Shown here one piece after another: positions 33,060-35,634 of a stretch of DNA of 35,634 nucleotides; position 1 is the first letter of the stretch; each line of letters opens with the position of its first letter. The DNA is from Kineococcus rubinsiae (GTDB lineage Bacteria; Actinomycetota; Actinomycetes; Actinomycetales; Kineococcaceae): the NCBI RefSeq assembly GCF_011839805.1, contig NZ_VWPY01000043.1, forward strand, positions 1 through 35,634. Reading direction: 5' to 3'. The translations under genes were made by a program, and so were the position numbers. The notes under the pieces were generated by a model, which saw nothing but the letters and a program-made list of their open reading frames with translations, had not been told where the DNA came from and made no database searches.

Positions 33060-35634
33060 GTGCGCGACGGCGGCTCCACCCCACCCGCTGAGGCCGGCGT
33101 CTCCCTCGCTGCCGGCCCCGCGCTGACGCTCACCGGCGTCGGCCCGGTCGCCCCGGAACCCGTCCCGTCCGACCCCGTCCCGCCCGCGCAGCGCAGCGCC
33201 CCCGGCGGCTGGACGGTCCTGCGCGAGCTCGGCCGCGGGTCCGGCACCGTCGTGCACCTCGCCGCGCGCGGCGGCCGCGAGTACGCCGTCAAGCGGCTCT
33301 CGCCCGTGCCCGGCACGGCCGCGGCCCGCGCGGTCGCGGAGCACCAGCTGCGCCGCGAGGCGGCCCTGCTGGCCAGCGTCGACCACCCGGGCCTGAACCG
33401 CGTGCACGCGGTCGAGCGCATCGAGGGCGAGCTGGCCGTAGTGCTCCGGGTCGTCGACGGGTCCACGCTCGCGCAGCTGCTGCACTCCCCCGGCGACCCG
33501 GCGGACGCCGGCGACGTCCCCCCGCCGGGCGCCACCCTCAGCGTCGCCACCGCCACCGGGCTGGCCCTCGACGTCAGCGACGCCCTCGAGGCGCTGCACC
33601 GCAGCGGGCTCGTGCACCGCGACGTGAAGCCCGCCAACGTCGTCGTCATGCCCAGCGGGCACTGCGTCCTCATCGACCTCGGCGTGGCGCACCTCGCGGT
33701 CGACCCGGTCCCGGACCTCGCGGACACGGGCGTCGGGTCCCTGCTCTACTGCGCGCCCGAGCAGGCCGGCGTCCTGCGCCGCCCCGTCGACCACCGCGCC
33801 GACCTGTACTCCCTGGGCGCCGTGCTGCACGAGTGCCTGACGGGACGCCCGCCCGTGACGGGCACCGGCCCGGACGAGGTCCGCCGCCGGCTGCGGCAGC
33901 TGCAGCCGCTGGACCCGGCCGCGCTGGGCGACGTGCCCGCCGCGCTCGCGGACCTCGTGGTCGCCCTGCTCGCCGCCGACCCGGACGACCGGCCGCCGAG
34001 CGCCCGGGCCGTGGCGAGCGTGCTGGCCCGCGTCGAGCGCGAGGTAGCGCCGCAGGCCGCGGCCGAGCGCCGCCGCCAGCGCGGGCCCGTGGCGGCACCG
34101 CTGCTGGAGCGCGCCCCGCAGCTCGCCCTGCTCGACAGCGCGTGGGACGCCGCGCGCGCCGGGTCGGGCAGCGTCGTGCACGTGCGGGGGCCGGCCGGGT
34201 CCGGCCGCAGCTCCCTCGGCGCCCACCTGGCCCGCCGGGCCGCGGCGAGCGGGGCCACGACCGTCGTCCTGGACACCACCACGGCCCCCAGCGCGCCGCT
34301 GGCCGGGCTGCGCCTGGCCCTGCGCCGGGCGGGTCTCGACGACGCGCCCGCGGACGGCGGCGAGGCGTCCGCGACCGCCGGCCCCCGCGGCGAGGAGCTG
34401 GCCCGGCTGCTCCTGGCCGCGGCCGCGCGCACGGGCCCCGTGCTCGTCGTCCTCGACGACGCCGAGCACGCCGAGGCCTCGACGCTGGCGGTCCTGCGCA
34501 CGGTCGCGGCGGAGTGCCGGGACCTGCCCCTGCTCGTGGCCGTCGTGGACCGGCCCGGGGCGGGCCACCTCACCTCCCCGGAGGAGGCGCGCGGGCGCAC
34601 GGTCGTCGTCGACGTGCCCGTGCTCTCCGACACCGCGGCCCGGGCCGTCGTCCGCCGCCGGCTGCCGGGGGCCGCCGTCCCCGACGCCGTCGCGGCGAGC
34701 CTGGCCGCGCGGGCCGCCGGCAACCCCGGGGCCCTGCGGGCCGTGCTGCACGCCACGCTCGACGACGGCGGCCTGCTGCCGCAGTGGGGGCGCTGGACGC
34801 TGGAGGCGGCCGTCCTGGACGCCGTCCCCGTCGGCGCCGACCTCCTCGACGCCCTGCTGGGCCGCTTCGCGGGGCTCTCGGGCGCCCAGCGCCGGGTGCT
34901 GCGCCTGGCCGCGGCCAGCGGGCGCTCGGTCTGCGAGGAGCTCGTGCGCGCCGCGGCCGCCCCCGACCTCGACGCCGCCGCCGTGCGCGACGGCCTCGCC
35001 GCCGGGGTGGCCACGCGCCTGCTGCGGCCCGGGCCGCGCGGGTGGCACGAGTGCCCCCACCAGCAGGTGGTCGACGCCCTGCTCGCCGACACCGCGACCG
35101 GCGAGCGCCGGGCGCTGCACGCCCGCCTCGCGACCGTCCTGCGGGGGGCGGCGGACGGCACGGCCGGGGTCCTGCAGAGCGTGCCCGACCGCTCCGACCT
35201 GCTCTTCGCCAGCGCCCGCCAGCACCTGCTGGCGGGCGACGCCGTCGCCGCCTCCGACGTGGTGACCGTGTGCGCCGCAGCCGGTGTCGAGGCGGCCCGG
35301 CGCCACGCGCACGAGTCCGCGGTCCAGCTGCTCCAGGACGCGGAGCGGGCCGCGCACGAGGCCGGCACCGAGCTCGACCCCGGGCTGCGGCGCCTGCTGG
35401 CGGCGAGCTGCGCGCGGATCGGGCACCACCGCCGGGCCCACGACCACCTCGGGCGGCTGCTCGCCGAGGAGGGCGGCGACCGCGTGCAGCGCGCGGTCGT
35501 GCTCGGCGAGGTGGCCGTCCTGCACCGCCACGAGCGCTCCGCCGCGGGCCCGCTGCTGTCGCTGCGCGCGGCCGACCGGGGCCTCGCCGAGCTCGGTCTG
35601 GCCCTGCCCGCCCCCGTCGGGGGCCGGTGGGCGG
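33060..35634 (+). CDS. Ser/Thr protein kinase fused to STAND/AAA-type ATPase (3' end cut off)
   Basis: The frame opens at GTG 33060, five bases after GAGGAG, and is still open after 858 codons. A Pro-rich start (1-50) precedes a kinase domain (about 51-325): Lys78 in 'EYAVKRL', Glu in 'QLRREAALL', catalytic 'GLVHRDVKPANVVV' with Asp188, 'LIDLGVAHL' (DLG in place of DFG, Asp206) and 'CAPEQ'. Next comes an ATPase region (about 345-650) with P-loop GPAGSGRSSL (377-386), in which Arg383 replaces the invariant Lys, and a Walker B-like 'VLVVLDDAEHA' (about 460-470). Helical repeats follow. This is the PknK-like multidomain type, often continuing into GAF or histidine kinase domains that would lie beyond the window. 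Confidence 0.88.
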   Translation, partial: MRDGGSTPPAEAGVSLAAGPALTLTGVGPVAPEPVPSDPVPPAQRSAPGGWTVLRELGRGSGTVVHLAARGGREYAVKRLSPVPGTAAARAVAEHQLRREAALLASVDHPGLNRVHAVERIEGELAVVLRVVDGSTLAQLLHSPGDPADAGDVPPPGATLSVATATGLALDVSDALEALHRSGLVHRDVKPANVVVMPSGHCVLIDLGVAHLAVDPVPDLADTGVGSLLYCAPEQAGVLRRPVDHRADLYSLGAVLHECLTGRPPVTGTGPDEVRRRLRQLQPLDPAALGDVPAALADLVVALLAADPDDRPPSARAVASVLARVEREVAPQAAAERRRQRGPVAAPLLERAPQLALLDSAWDAARAGSGSVVHVRGPAGSGRSSLGAHLARRAAASGATTVVLDTTTAPSAPLAGLRLALRRAGLDDAPADGGEASATAGPRGEELARLLLAAAARTGPVLVVLDDAEHAEASTLAVLRTVAAECRDLPLLVAVVDRPGAGHLTSPEEARGRTVVVDVPVLSDTAARAVVRRRLPGAAVPDAVAASLAARAAGNPGALRAVLHATLDDGGLLPQWGRWTLEAAVLDAVPVGADLLDALLGRFAGLSGAQRRVLRLAAASGRSVCEELVRAAAAPDLDAAAVRDGLAAGVATRLLRPGPRGWHECPHQQVVDALLADTATGERRALHARLATVLRGAADGTAGVLQSVPDRSDLLFASARQHLLAGDAVAASDVVTVCAAAGVEAARRHAHESAVQLLQDAERAAHEAGTELDPGLRRLLAASCARIGHHRRAHDHLGRLLAEEGGDRVQRAVVLGEVAVLHRHERSAAGPLLSLRAADRGLAELGLALPAPVGGRWA

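Noticed and set aside
32382-35531. A minus-strand open frame opposite the rsgA end and the kinase-ATPase
   Set aside because: The plus strand contains recognisable kinase motifs in order; the minus product has none and its base composition fits a shadow.

Overview
The window is about 75% GC and shows typical actinobacterial coding: strong third-position G/C, many GTG starts, 4-bp GTGA/ATGA gene overlaps and apparently leaderless promoters. The genes found (fused Kgd, mycothiol-type SigR/RsrA, GuaB1, bL37, a mycothiol-dependent maleylpyruvate-isomerase-like protein) place it in the Actinomycetes. The chemoreceptor and a PilT ATPase suggest a motile organism. Kineococcus or another member of the Kineosporiaceae is my best guess; this is inferred from gene content and composition, not from an alignment. 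It looks like ordinary chromosome. I found no rRNA, tRNA, IS element, prophage, CRISPR array or origin.

Layout. 1-5.6 kb: a cut-off membrane protein, a PRC-barrel protein, two coupled CNNM/CorC-type membrane proteins, an alpha/beta-hydrolase-fold protein without its nucleophile serine, and a GuaB1-type GMP reductase. 5.7-7.7 kb: a two-component system. 7.8-11.7 kb: kgd, the fused 2-oxoglutarate dehydrogenase/decarboxylase. 11.9-15.0 kb: a degenerate SGNH protein, an ABC-like AAA ATPase and a divergent PhoD-like phosphatase. 15.1-17.8 kb: a complete polar amino-acid ABC importer. 17.8-20.5 kb: a coupled rhodanese-MOSC-VOC operon divergent from an Lrp/AsnC regulator, then a second VOC protein. 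20.6-26.1 kb: a methyl-accepting chemotaxis protein, a YihY/BrkB membrane protein, a DinB/MDMPI-like enzyme, a methyltransferase and an APH-fold phosphotransferase. 26.1-27.4 kb: a lone PilT and the 24-residue ribosomal protein bL37.

27.5-33.0 kb is a conserved actinobacterial block: rsrA-sigR (redox-sensing anti-sigma and sigma factor), SRAP peptidase, DoxX, aroA and rsgA. It corresponds to the sigH/rshA - Rv3226c - aroA - Rv3228 neighbourhood of Mycobacterium tuberculosis. A sequence matching the SigR consensus exactly (GGAAT-N18-GTT) lies upstream of sigR and predicts autoregulation. The right end holds the first 858 codons of a Ser/Thr kinase fused to a STAND/AAA-type ATPase whose Walker A lysine is replaced by arginine.

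No clearly unprecedented multi-gene system is visible. The observations most worth checking are the kinase-ATPase with its altered P-loop and palindromic promoter, the two hydrolase-fold proteins lacking nucleophiles, the sigR leader that stays open upstream of its own promoter, the rhodanese-MOSC-VOC operon, and several terminator hairpins embedded in coding ends.
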